A stretch of 8,885 bases of DNA from an uncultured Oscillospiraceae bacterium. GTDB lineage: Bacteria > Bacillota > Clostridia > Oscillospirales > Oscillospiraceae. The stretch spans positions 1-8,885 of the forward strand of contig CAKUHW010000032.1 in assembly GCA_934659415.1 (NCBI GenBank). Direction: 5' to 3'. Made by a program: the position numbers and the translations under genes. Of the stretch, positions 1 to 6,384 are shown piece by piece (positions within the stretch are counted from its first letter, which is position 1; the number at the start of each line of letters is the position of its first letter). The notes below the pieces were generated by a model that searched no databases, was not told where the DNA came from, and saw nothing but the letters and a program-made list of their open reading frames with translations.

Positions 1-929
1 TGGGGGGTATACCGCCGGGTGATCTCTTCCCGGTCCAGATTGGTGGAGATGATGGTCCGCCGCCCGGCCTGGAGGCGGCTGTTCACCGTCTCGTACAGGG
101 AGGCCTGGGTCAGGGCGGTGGTGAGCTCGCTGCCCAGATCGTCCAGAATGAGCAGGTCGCAGGCCAGATAGCGGTAGGCGGCATCCCGGGCCTGGCGCTG
201 GTCCTGGGCATCCCGGGTAAACTTTCTGTCCTCAAAGGCGGTGAACATATGGATGGCCGTATCGTACACCACGGAGAAGCCCCGGGCGGACACCTCCCGG
301 GCGATGCACCCGGACAGGAAGGTCTTGCCCGTACCGGTGCCGCCGGAGAACAGCAGATTTTCAATGGGGTAGGCCGGGAACTGCCTGGCATAGCCCCTGC
401 ACACCGCGGCGATCCGCTGCATATTCTCCCGGGGAGAGCGCGCCGCGCCCGGCCACGGGCCGTCGCTGTACACGTCCAGACTCAGCCTTTCAAAATCCTG
501 TCCCTCCGCCAGGTTCAGCAGAGAGGTGAGCTCCTTCATCTGCTCCCGGGCGCACAGCTCCTTCAGGCAGATGCACATCCCGTCCCCGGTCCAGCCCGTG
601 TCCCTGCATATGGGACAGGCGGGGGCGGCATCCAGCACATTGCTCTCATAGCCCAGCTCCCGCAGCAGCTGCGTTCTGCGCGCCTGCAGGGCCAGGTTCT
701 TCTCCCGCACCGCCAGGATCTCCGGCCCGTCCGGCTTCAGGTCCCGTCCGGACAGAGCCAGCTCCGCCAGTTCGGACATGGTGCCCCGCAGGGCGCGGTC
801 CGTGGCCTCCAGCTCCGGCTGCCTGCGGTAGAGCTCCTGCTCCAGCTTCCAGCGCTCCCGCTCCCGCTGCTCCCGGCCGCGGCGGAGGCGCTCCGCCGCC
901 CGCTGCACGATCTTTTCCTCATACGCCAT
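1..929 (-). CDS. DnaC/IstB-like AAA+ ATP-binding protein, helicase loader (3' end cut by window)
   Basis: Probable loader of the replicative helicase, acting in the cytoplasm at replication initiation or restart. Seen directly: starting at the ATG at 929 the frame stays open to the window edge, giving 309 complete codons with the C-terminus missing. Residues 1-100 are charged and likely coiled coil. A cysteine cluster follows (C105, C108, C119, C121, C126), of a kind usual in clostridial DnaC-like proteins and possibly zinc binding. The AAA+ core has Walker A GGTGTGKT (196-203), Walker B LLILDDLGSE (259-268) and a sensor-1 segment IISTNLDREEI (293-303). The frame leaves the window at RRYTP, just where the family carries its arginine-finger region, so probably only about 10-25 residues are lost. 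It overlaps the upstream dnaD-like gene by 11 bases, which implies translational coupling. IstB transposition helpers are related, but the dnaD partner and lack of a transposase argue for the replication role. Confidence 0.93.
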   Translation of the reverse strand, partial: MAYEEKIVQRAAERLRRGREQRERERWKLEQELYRRQPELEATDRALRGTMSELAELALSGRDLKPDGPEILAVREKNLALQARRTQLLRELGYESNVLDAAPACPICRDTGWTGDGMCICLKELCAREQMKELTSLLNLAEGQDFERLSLDVYSDGPWPGAARSPRENMQRIAAVCRGYARQFPAYPIENLLFSGGTGTGKTFLSGCIAREVSARGFSVVYDTAIHMFTAFEDRKFTRDAQDQRQARDAAYRYLACDLLILDDLGSELTTALTQASLYETVNSRLQAGRRTIISTNLDREEITRRYTP

Positions 930-1905
930 TGCGCTCACCGTCCTTCTGCGTCTCTAAGAACCGGTCCAGCCAGTCCGCGCTCTCCCGGATGCGCTCCGCC
1001 GTAGGCTGGAAGCCTCCGGGGCCCGGGCTGGGCGCGGGTCTGGGCGCGGCGGGCTTTGCCGCCGGGCGCTCCGGTTTATCGCCGGCGCGCACCTGCTCCG
1101 GCGTGGTCCAGCCCGCCTGGTGCCAGGCCAGCAGGATCTTATTCATGTACGGCCAGTTCATCTGGCCCTTGCGGTAGACCGTCCGCTCCCAGGCCATGCG
1201 GATCAGCTCGTCGCTGAAGCCCAGCTCCACCCAGGAGGCGATGAATTCCCGCTCCTTCTCCACCGCCGGCCGCCGCTGGGTGACCCCTACGGCAGAGAGG
1301 ATGTCCCACTCCCGCCGGTCCACCTGCTCCTGCCGCTGGAGATAGCGCTCCGCCAGCTCCAGACTGTCCAGCCCCAGGCGCTTCCACCGGTAGCCCTCCC
1401 GCTGAATCTGAGACATGCGGGGCATGGCCGCGGGGCTTTGCTTCTGGCGGCGGTTGGCGCGGATCACATGGCCCACCAGCTGCACGATGACCTCCGGCGG
1501 CAGGGCAAGGCCGTCGTAGAGGTTATAGAGCGCCGTGAGATCCGCGTCGCTGAGCTTGCGCCCCAGCTGCCGCTCCACCTCCAGATAGAGGCTGCGGAAA
1601 TCCGGCTCTCCCTCCAGCGCCGCGATCACATCCGCCCGGCCATAGGTCCGGCGGGGGGGCTCCTCCGGCGGCGCGGCGCTCGCCTCGCCCCGGGGCTGGG
1701 CCAGCTCCATGGCCGCCAGAAGATCATAGGCGGCGTACAGCCTGGGCCTGTCCCAGTGCAGGGCGGCCCCGGCCCGCTCCAGCTCGCCCTCCCGCAGCAG
1801 CGCCAGATACAGCAGGGCGCAGTCCCCATCCCCCCGGTCCGTCAGGGCTTTGGCCGCCCGGGCGGGCAGGGACAGAATATCGTTTTGCAGCAGCAGCGCG
1901 GACAC
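919..1905 (-). CDS. DnaD-domain replication initiation protein
   Basis: DnaD/DnaB-type primosome protein of Firmicutes, which remodels DNA and recruits the helicase loader. Seen: 328 residues from the chosen start. Residues about 3-70 look like the N-terminal winged-helix region. Two DnaB_2-type repeats follow, the first around 90-170 and the second around 195-268. The second ends in YMNKILLAW (253-261), matching the family's YxxxIxxxW signature. A proline/alanine-rich linker (about 273-305) and a short helical tail ending ERNGV close the protein. Start choice: the frame is open to a GTG at 1926, but that lies only about 2 bases from the predicted transcription start. The GTG at 1905 has AGGGG 8 bases upstream (1918-1914) and is preferred. 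The GTG at 1914 is the alternative. The stop overlaps the dnaC-like start, so the two are one operon. Confidence 0.9.
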   Translation of the reverse strand: MSALLLQNDILSLPARAAKALTDRGDGDCALLYLALLREGELERAGAALHWDRPRLYAAYDLLAAMELAQPRGEASAAPPEEPPRRTYGRADVIAALEGEPDFRSLYLEVERQLGRKLSDADLTALYNLYDGLALPPEVIVQLVGHVIRANRRQKQSPAAMPRMSQIQREGYRWKRLGLDSLELAERYLQRQEQVDRREWDILSAVGVTQRRPAVEKEREFIASWVELGFSDELIRMAWERTVYRKGQMNWPYMNKILLAWHQAGWTTPEQVRAGDKPERPAAKPAAPRPAPSPGPGGFQPTAERIRESADWLDRFLETQKDGERNGV

Positions 1906-1934
1906 AGACCTCACCCCTCTCCTCACAGAGCTCT

Positions 1935-1963
1935 ATTTTACAGGATAGCCGCGCAAAAGGCAA
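1935..1963 (-). promoter_or_regulatory. Predicted sigma-A promoter of the dnaD-dnaC operon
   Basis: On the minus strand, -35 TTGCCT (1963-1958) and -10 TAAAAT (1940-1935) are separated by exactly 17 bases. Transcription would start near 1928, about 23 bases before the GTG at 1905. The -35 box uses the last bases of the terminator stem that ends the preceding operon. It closely resembles the predicted promoter of the GH25 gene (TTGCCA-17-TAAAAT). Prediction from sequence only. Confidence 0.65.
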
Positions 1964-1993
1964 GCCCCCGGAATACAATCCCGGGGGCTTGCC
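1955..1993 (-). terminator. Intrinsic terminator of the permease/NTF2-like operon
   Basis: A perfect 13-base stem, GGCAAGCCCCCGG (1959-1971) against CCGGGGGCTTGCC (1981-1993), encloses a 9-base loop. On the minus strand it is followed directly by TTTT (1958-1955). It lies 43 bases beyond the stop of the NTF2-like gene, where its terminator is expected. The U run is short, but the stem is long and GC-rich. Confidence 0.85.
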
Positions 1994-2035
1994 GCAGGCC
2001 GTCAAAAAGCTAAGGGCGGTCTTCGGTGCTTCCGC

Positions 2036-3595
2036 TCATTCCTCTGCGGAGACGCCGGGCAGAGGATATTTCCGGCCCTGCCGCTCCCTGTCCCAGCCGA
2101 TCTCTTCGGCCGGGTCGCATGCCCAGTTGGGCAGCCCGAGCCCCGGCTCCCAGCCGAACTCGGTCAGGTACCATTTCCCGCCGATCTTTCGGAACACATG
2201 GTCGTAGCGGGACACAAAAATCATATACGGAACTGTCCCGTCCTCCCCGGACGCACCCAGCGCCACGCTCATGTTGGTCAGGCTGTGGTCCATCCAGGAG
2301 GCCCACACCGTCTCCCCGTCGTCGGAGGACACCAGAAACGGCGCGGCAGCGCAGTGATAGCTTGGCAGATCCGGCATGGCGATCTCATCCATGCCCTGAA
2401 GCTTGGAGGCGATCTCGTCAAACCCTACCAGGTCCGGACTCTCCGGGCCTCTGGAGCGGATGCTCAGACGGCATGTCACACCGTCTCCGCTCATATGCCG
2501 GCGCAGGAAGTTCATAAGCTCCCCTCGCCGCAGACTTGCGGGCCAGAGGGCAAAGAGCGTCTCTGCCTCGAAGCAGGGGGCAGGGCGGCAGGAGCGAAGC
2601 TGCGTATTCAGCGGCAGCCAGTTCGGCACACGGTTCATCCGCTGATACAGCGGGCTCGCCCCGGACAGCAGCGGCAGCTCAAAGAGAGTCCGCATCCGGT
2701 AGGTCCGGATTTTCCAGCTCTGGGCCTCCCTCCCGAAGCGCAGCTCCACCCGGCAGATTCTTCTCAGCGTAGTCTGCCCGGCCGCCTCGTCCGGCCGCAC
2801 CTCAAAGGTCTCCGATAGCCAGACGCCCCGCGCCTCTCCGGGGCCTGCGGCGGAGATACAGCCGGGCCCCAAAAGCTGCAGGCAGCGGTAGCGTCCCGCA
2901 TGCTCCGCCTCCCAGCGGCGTATTCCGGCACAGAATGCCCCGATCTCCTCTCTGCCGCAGAGTTCACAGTCCGTCAGTCCCTGGGCGTACAGGGTCGCAG
3001 AGGGTGCAAACAGCTCCTCCGCCCGCTCCCAGTTGCGCAGCGTCAAAAGGCTGCAGAGATTTCTCACCTCCAGGTGATCCGCAGCGTCCAGGTGGGCTTC
3101 GCCCGGCGCCGCGCCCTGCGGCCCCGCCGCGTGCTCCGGCCGTTGTCCATCGGCATAGGTCTGCGGAAGAAAGCGCTGCATCAGCTCCCATCTCACCTGA
3201 TGGAAGCGCCACTCTCCCGCCTCCTGCAGGCAGCTGGCGGCAAAGCGCGCGGTACACAGCCGCCCTGTCCGCCGCTTTCGGTCGATTCGGTAGGCATAGC
3301 AGTCCCAGCAGACCTGTGCGCCCGTGCCCTGCTCATCCACAGCTACGCTCGGCGTATGGAACAGGCAGGCCCAGCGGACCTCCTCTGCATTTTCCCGCCG
3401 GCGGCAGACCTCCAGCGCGCGCCGGATCTCCCCGCGGCCTTCCGCGGGCGCTTCCAGCCCGGGGGCCTCCAGGCGGGCATCCTCCCGGGCGGAGAAGAGC
3501 CGATCGGTGCTTTCTGCCAGACAGCCCTCCGTGTACGCCAGTGAGAGCAGTCCCTGCAGATCATACAGCGCACAGCGCGATTGATCTCTATCCAT
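2036..3595 (-). CDS. Protein of three tandem NTF2/SnoaL-like domains
   Basis: Unusual 519-residue soluble protein with no signal peptide or membrane segment. It reads as three diverged copies of the NTF2/SnoaL cone fold, roughly 5-145, 173-308 and 330-492, joined by short linkers. Support is the repeated layout. Each copy opens with a helical segment (clearest at 176-198, LCSLLTLRNWERAEELFAP). Each has a central strand pair (80-103, 241-266, 417-440). Each ends with a strand around a Trp (W129 EWRFHQVRWE, W294 SWKIRTYRMR, W475 KWYLTEFGWE). The third copy is the clearest at its C-terminus. Single-domain relatives include isomerases, dehydratases, cyclases and ligand binders of about 130-150 residues. 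No catalytic residues could be assigned. The protein is cysteine-rich (about 20). It begins 15 bases after the permease stop with a weak AGGG site 10 bases upstream, so translation is probably coupled. An intrinsic terminator follows. The function is unknown; binding or converting the imported acid is inference. Domain assignment is from pattern, not a search. Confidence 0.75.
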   Translation of the reverse strand: MDRDQSRCALYDLQGLLSLAYTEGCLAESTDRLFSAREDARLEAPGLEAPAEGRGEIRRALEVCRRRENAEEVRWACLFHTPSVAVDEQGTGAQVCWDCYAYRIDRKRRTGRLCTARFAASCLQEAGEWRFHQVRWELMQRFLPQTYADGQRPEHAAGPQGAAPGEAHLDAADHLEVRNLCSLLTLRNWERAEELFAPSATLYAQGLTDCELCGREEIGAFCAGIRRWEAEHAGRYRCLQLLGPGCISAAGPGEARGVWLSETFEVRPDEAAGQTTLRRICRVELRFGREAQSWKIRTYRMRTLFELPLLSGASPLYQRMNRVPNWLPLNTQLRSCRPAPCFEAETLFALWPASLRRGELMNFLRRHMSGDGVTCRLSIRSRGPESPDLVGFDEIASKLQGMDEIAMPDLPSYHCAAAPFLVSSDDGETVWASWMDHSLTNMSVALGASGEDGTVPYMIFVSRYDHVFRKIGGKWYLTEFGWEPGLGLPNWACDPAEEIGWDRERQGRKYPLPGVSAEE

Positions 3596-3610
3596 AACGT
3601 TTTCGCCCTG

Positions 3611-4912
3611 TCAGCCGAAAAGGCCAAAGAAACCGGCTGCGGCCAACAGAACGGCAAAGAGCAGCTCCACGATGGCAAAAATAATCTGCTGCACGAAGAG
3701 CTTGTCCTGCAGCTGCCGCTCCGGGCAGAGCGACATGATCAGGCTCCCGCCCATGGAAAAGGGAGAGATGCTGGTGCAGCTGCTTCCGACCACATAGGAG
3801 ATGTACATCAGCGCAACGCTGACGCCTGTCGCCCCGGCGATCCCCGGCATCATCGTTGCCACGATGGCAAAGGCCTCTCCGCCGCCCATAAAGAAGCTGA
3901 GGAAGCCGCCCAGCAGGCACATAAAGGCCGACACCAGCTTCGCGGGCATATGCTCGCCGATCCAGCCGGCCACCACCTGGATCGCCCCGGCCGTCATGGC
4001 CACATTGATCAGCATGACCATGCCGCTGACCACCACGATAACGCCCCAGGGCACCCGCTTGACCAGCACGGTCCGCTCATCCGCCAGCTTCAGCGCGGAA
4101 GCGACGATGGAGCCCAGCACCGCCAGCATCTTGATGTCCATATATCTGGTCATCCATCCGGTGACCGGGTTGGGTACGATCAGATTGACGAAGGCGGGCA
4201 CCACTACCAACACCAGGACCACCAGAATCAGAGCCAGCGTCTGCTTCTGCTTCCGGTTCAGGGGCTCAGGCCGCTCCAGCTCGATCTTCTGCGCCCTGTA
4301 GCCCTTCATCAGGAAGAAGCAGATCAGAAATACAACCACGGCGAACACCAGGAAGGCCAGACCGCTGCGGATGGCAATATTGAACAGGTCTTCTCCGGGA
4401 AGAAAGTTTTCCCCGATAGAGCGCATCATGTTGCCGATAAGGCTCCAGCCCTGTACACCGCCCGCCATGGCAAAATTGGAGATCGCGATCACCGTCAGCA
4501 GCGGCCGGATCCCGGACTTGGCGGAGACCTTATAGGCGATCGGCGCGATGAGCATGGTGGCCACCGGGGGACCGGCGCCGATGGCGGCAATGCAGAACGC
4601 CACCAGGCCCAGCAGAGGAATCAACGCCCACGGCGTATGGCGGGTGGCGTATGCCATCTGCCCGGCCAGGGCGTCCATAGTCCCGTTTTCAAGGGCAAAG
4701 CCATAAAACAGGCAGGTTGTCAGCAGCAGAAACACCGTGCTGGACGGGAAGCCCACCACCACAGAATTGACCGGATATTTCAGGATGATGCTGCCGAGGA
4801 TGTAGGCAAAGCCGATGGCTACGATACCAAGGTTTATGCAGAAGTGCCGTCCGATGCAGATGGACAGGATCACTGCGGCCAGGACCAAAATCAGAATAAA
4901 CCAGGGAGACAA
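3611..4912 (-). CDS. MatC-like carboxylate permease, ion-transporter superfamily
   Basis: Integral membrane carrier of the MatC/SLC13-like group within the ion-transporter superfamily, whose known members move malonate, other dicarboxylates, citrate or anions. Seen: 433 residues, with about ten to twelve hydrophobic segments. There are two homologous halves, each with a glycine- and serine-rich re-entrant region (AIGAGPPVATM near 110-122; FMGGGEAFAIV and SCTSISPFSMGG in the second half). A charged cytoplasmic loop lies near 205-225. The N-terminal segment INLGIVAIGFAYILG matches the MatC N-terminal pattern. Start choice: the frame reaches a GTG at 4921, but AGAAGGAG (4928-4921) runs into that codon. 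The TTG at 4912 lies 8 bases after it and is preferred. First gene of an operon with the triple NTF2-like protein, divergent from a PucR-type regulator. The substrate is not determined; a dicarboxylate or aromatic acid is plausible. Confidence 0.85.
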   Translation of the reverse strand: MSPWFILILVLAAVILSICIGRHFCINLGIVAIGFAYILGSIILKYPVNSVVVGFPSSTVFLLLTTCLFYGFALENGTMDALAGQMAYATRHTPWALIPLLGLVAFCIAAIGAGPPVATMLIAPIAYKVSAKSGIRPLLTVIAISNFAMAGGVQGWSLIGNMMRSIGENFLPGEDLFNIAIRSGLAFLVFAVVVFLICFFLMKGYRAQKIELERPEPLNRKQKQTLALILVVLVLVVVPAFVNLIVPNPVTGWMTRYMDIKMLAVLGSIVASALKLADERTVLVKRVPWGVIVVVSGMVMLINVAMTAGAIQVVAGWIGEHMPAKLVSAFMCLLGGFLSFFMGGGEAFAIVATMMPGIAGATGVSVALMYISYVVGSSCTSISPFSMGGSLIMSLCPERQLQDKLFVQQIIFAIVELLFAVLLAAAGFFGLFG

Positions 4913-4920
4913 TGCGATCA

Positions 4921-4928
4921 CTCCTTCT
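4921..4928 (-). promoter_or_regulatory. Ribosome binding site that fixes a TTG start for the permease
   Basis: AGAAGGAG on the minus strand ends at 4921. The first in-frame GTG (4921-4919) overlaps it, so initiation there is unlikely. The TTG at 4912-4910 is spaced 8 bases away, which is optimal. Confidence 0.75.
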
Positions 4929-4960
4929 GTCAGTTTGAAATTTGCGGAAACAAGATCTTG

Positions 4961-4989
4961 TTGCAGCCAGCCATAATATATATTATACT
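4961..4989 (+). promoter_or_regulatory. Predicted promoter of the PucR-type regulator
   Basis: TTGCAG (4961-4966), a 17-base spacer and TATACT (4984-4989) on the plus strand. Transcription would begin near 4996, leaving a leader of about 105 bases that contains two of the CAAATTTCA repeats. The -10 region overlaps a perfect 14-base AT palindrome at 4973-4986. It overlaps the start region of the opposing permease promoter, so the two promoters could interfere. Confidence 0.6.
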
Positions 4990-4992
4990 GTT

Positions 4993-5021
4993 TCTATAGC
5001 AGGCCCGGGCCATTCTGTCAA
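4993..5021 (-). promoter_or_regulatory. Predicted sigma-A promoter of the permease/NTF2-like operon
   Basis: A consensus -35 TTGACA (5021-5016), a 17-base spacer and -10 TATAGA (4998-4993) on the minus strand. The spacer contains the perfect 10-base palindrome GGCCCGGGCC (5002-5011). The start point would be near 4986, giving a leader of about 73 bases before the TTG at 4912. A CAAATTTCA repeat overlaps the -35 box by three bases, so a bound regulator could act directly on polymerase. Confidence 0.7.
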
Positions 5022-5100
5022 ATTTCATGTACAATGCGCACAAATTTCAAGGTGCAATTGTAGCCGGCGCACATTTCGACCAGAGAGAGAGGATACTGCC

Positions 5101-6321
5101 ATGCAGATCAGTGAATTGTTGGAAGCTCTCGGCGACAGCCTTGTCTGGGCCTCCGCCGACCCCGGAGAATTGCGGGAGGATCTCATGCTGGATTTTGTCC
5201 GGGCCGACACCGTATATCACCCTGATACCATCTACATCGGCCCCTGGGCAGAGGTCTGCCTGTTCCTGGCGCGGCTTTCTCCAAACGCCGGTCTTCCCCT
5301 GGTGGTCTGTACCCGCTGCACCGCAGGCGAGCGCTGCCCGCAGCAGACCGCTCCTTTCTGTCTGGCCGGCGTATGCCTTGACGAGGTCAGCGTTTACCGG
5401 ATCCTGTCCCATGCCCTGCGCAAGACGCAGAATATCACACCGGATGCCCCCGGCCAAAGCCGGAATCTGGCCCTGCTCTACTCCGACCTGTTCAGCGGCA
5501 GCATTCGTTCCCAGGCCATCTGGGAGTCCCGCTCGGTGATTCTTCACTCCCGCTATCCCAAAAGCGAGCTGACGTGGCCTACCTACCATGTTTTGTATAT
5601 CGATATTCCGGCGGAACCCGGGCCGGCCCTTCCCCGCCTTTCCCTTCTCGTGCAGCGGCTGTCCGGGCTTCTTCCCTTCTGGAATGTAGCGGAGTGGGAC
5701 GGAAAGATCGTTGGACTGCTGCTGGAAAAGGATATCTGTCTCCTGTCCCAAACAGATGCCGGACCGTTGAACAGCTTCTTATCCGCTTACGGACTCTATG
5801 GGGCAGTCATCGGACTGTCCGTACGCTATTACAGAATCAAAACTCTGCTGCAGATGGCCGCCCAGGGCATACGGGTCGGGAAGATTCTCTACGCCAGGGA
5901 CGATATTCACCTTTTCTACCCCGGCCGTGATTTCAACAGCTACATGATGATTGACCTGTTCCGGCGCGCCTTCCGCAACACCGTCAAACACAACGACGTG
6001 GGCTACTATATCAGTTTCCCCATCATGGCCCTGATCCGCTATGACAAGCACTATCAGACCAACCTGCGCACCGTGCTGTACACCTACATCTCTACAAACT
6101 GCAGTCTGGCCCAGACCGCAGAGACCCTGGGCCTGCACAAAAACACGATCACGAATAAGCTGAAGAAGATCGAGCACATTGTGCAGTGCGACCTCACAGA
6201 CCCAGAACTTCAGTTTGAGCTGCGCCTTTCCTTCCGCATCCTGCGCTATTTTGAGCTATGCGCCGACCTGCCTGCCGAGACCAGGCCTGCCGACACTCCG
6301 GGCGACGCATTCATTTTGTGA
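5101..6321 (+). CDS. PucR/CdaR-type transcriptional regulator
   Basis: 406-residue DNA-binding regulator. Seen: the C-terminus (about 318-387) has the PucR-family helix-turn-helix arrangement, with a helix before it (NLRTVLYTYI), then CSLAQTAETLGLHKNTITNKL and the following KKIEHIV. This pattern of loss-tolerant N-termini with a terminal HTH is typical of PucR, CdaR and related regulators of purine, sugar-acid and carboxylate use. Residues about 160-250 may be the diverged central domain of the family. The N-terminal part (1-150) is not recognised but carries a cysteine cluster at C70, C73, C79, C87 and C92. Start choice: the ATG at 5101 follows AGAGAGGA by 7 bases; the frame is open upstream to 4942, but that stretch contains the promoters. 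Divergent placement makes it the likely regulator of the permease/NTF2-like operon and probably of itself. Whether it activates or represses is unknown. Confidence 0.85.
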   Translation: MQISELLEALGDSLVWASADPGELREDLMLDFVRADTVYHPDTIYIGPWAEVCLFLARLSPNAGLPLVVCTRCTAGERCPQQTAPFCLAGVCLDEVSVYRILSHALRKTQNITPDAPGQSRNLALLYSDLFSGSIRSQAIWESRSVILHSRYPKSELTWPTYHVLYIDIPAEPGPALPRLSLLVQRLSGLLPFWNVAEWDGKIVGLLLEKDICLLSQTDAGPLNSFLSAYGLYGAVIGLSVRYYRIKTLLQMAAQGIRVGKILYARDDIHLFYPGRDFNSYMMIDLFRRAFRNTVKHNDVGYYISFPIMALIRYDKHYQTNLRTVLYTYISTNCSLAQTAETLGLHKNTITNKLKKIEHIVQCDLTDPELQFELRLSFRILRYFELCADLPAETRPADTPGDAFIL

Positions 6322-6337
6322 CCGCAGACAAAGCAGC

Positions 6338-6384
6338 AGGCCCCGGCGTGCGGCAGCAGCGGCTGCCCTCCGGGGCCTGTCTTT
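6338..6384. terminator. Hairpin terminator between convergent regulator and GH25 genes
   Basis: An outer stem AGGCCCCGG (6338-6346) pairs perfectly with CCGGGGCCT (6370-6378). An inner stem GGCAGC (6352-6357) pairs with GCTGCC (6362-6367). On the plus strand GTCTTTAT follows, a weak U tract, 17 bases beyond the regulator stop. It lies just past the GH25 stop on the minus strand and may serve both genes, with a poorer tail on that side. Confidence 0.65.

Larger units (their letters stand above)
4936..5049. repeat. Three copies of CAAATTTCA, candidate operators
   Basis: Exact 9-mers occur at 5019-5027 and 5041-5049 in the same orientation, starting 22 bases apart (about two helical turns), and at 4944-4936 inverted. 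The two direct copies also share a loosely related right flank running to a CAAT. The first touches the -35 box of the permease promoter, the second lies upstream of it, and the inverted one lies in the permease leader and upstream of the regulator -35 box. Placement suits DNA looping or cooperative binding by the divergent PucR-type regulator. That binding is inference. Confidence 0.55.

Noticed and set aside
1..929. Possible IS21-type IstB transposition helper
   Set aside because: No transposase or inverted repeats are seen, and coupling to a DnaD-domain gene fits a chromosomal helicase loader.
249..1004. Plus-strand open frame opposite the dnaC-like gene
   Set aside because: Shadow of the AAA+ protein, whose Walker motifs are on the minus strand; no ribosome binding site.
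1120..2013. Plus-strand open frame of 297 codons opposite dnaD
   Set aside because: Antisense to the DnaD-domain protein, with Pro/Leu/Gln/Arg-rich composition, no recognisable domain and no start site.
2900..3597. Two plus-strand frames of about 215 codons opposite the NTF2-like gene
   Set aside because: Arg/Pro/Ala-rich antisense frames. Although the NTF2-like gene is unusual, its repeat structure, operon position, 15-base spacing and terminator support the minus strand.
3581..4999. Long plus-strand open frame of 472 codons, rich in His, Gln and Asp
   Set aside because: It is the antisense shadow of the permease. Low-complexity His/Gln composition is what the reverse complement of hydrophobic codons gives, it has no ribosome binding site, and the minus-strand protein is a clear family member.
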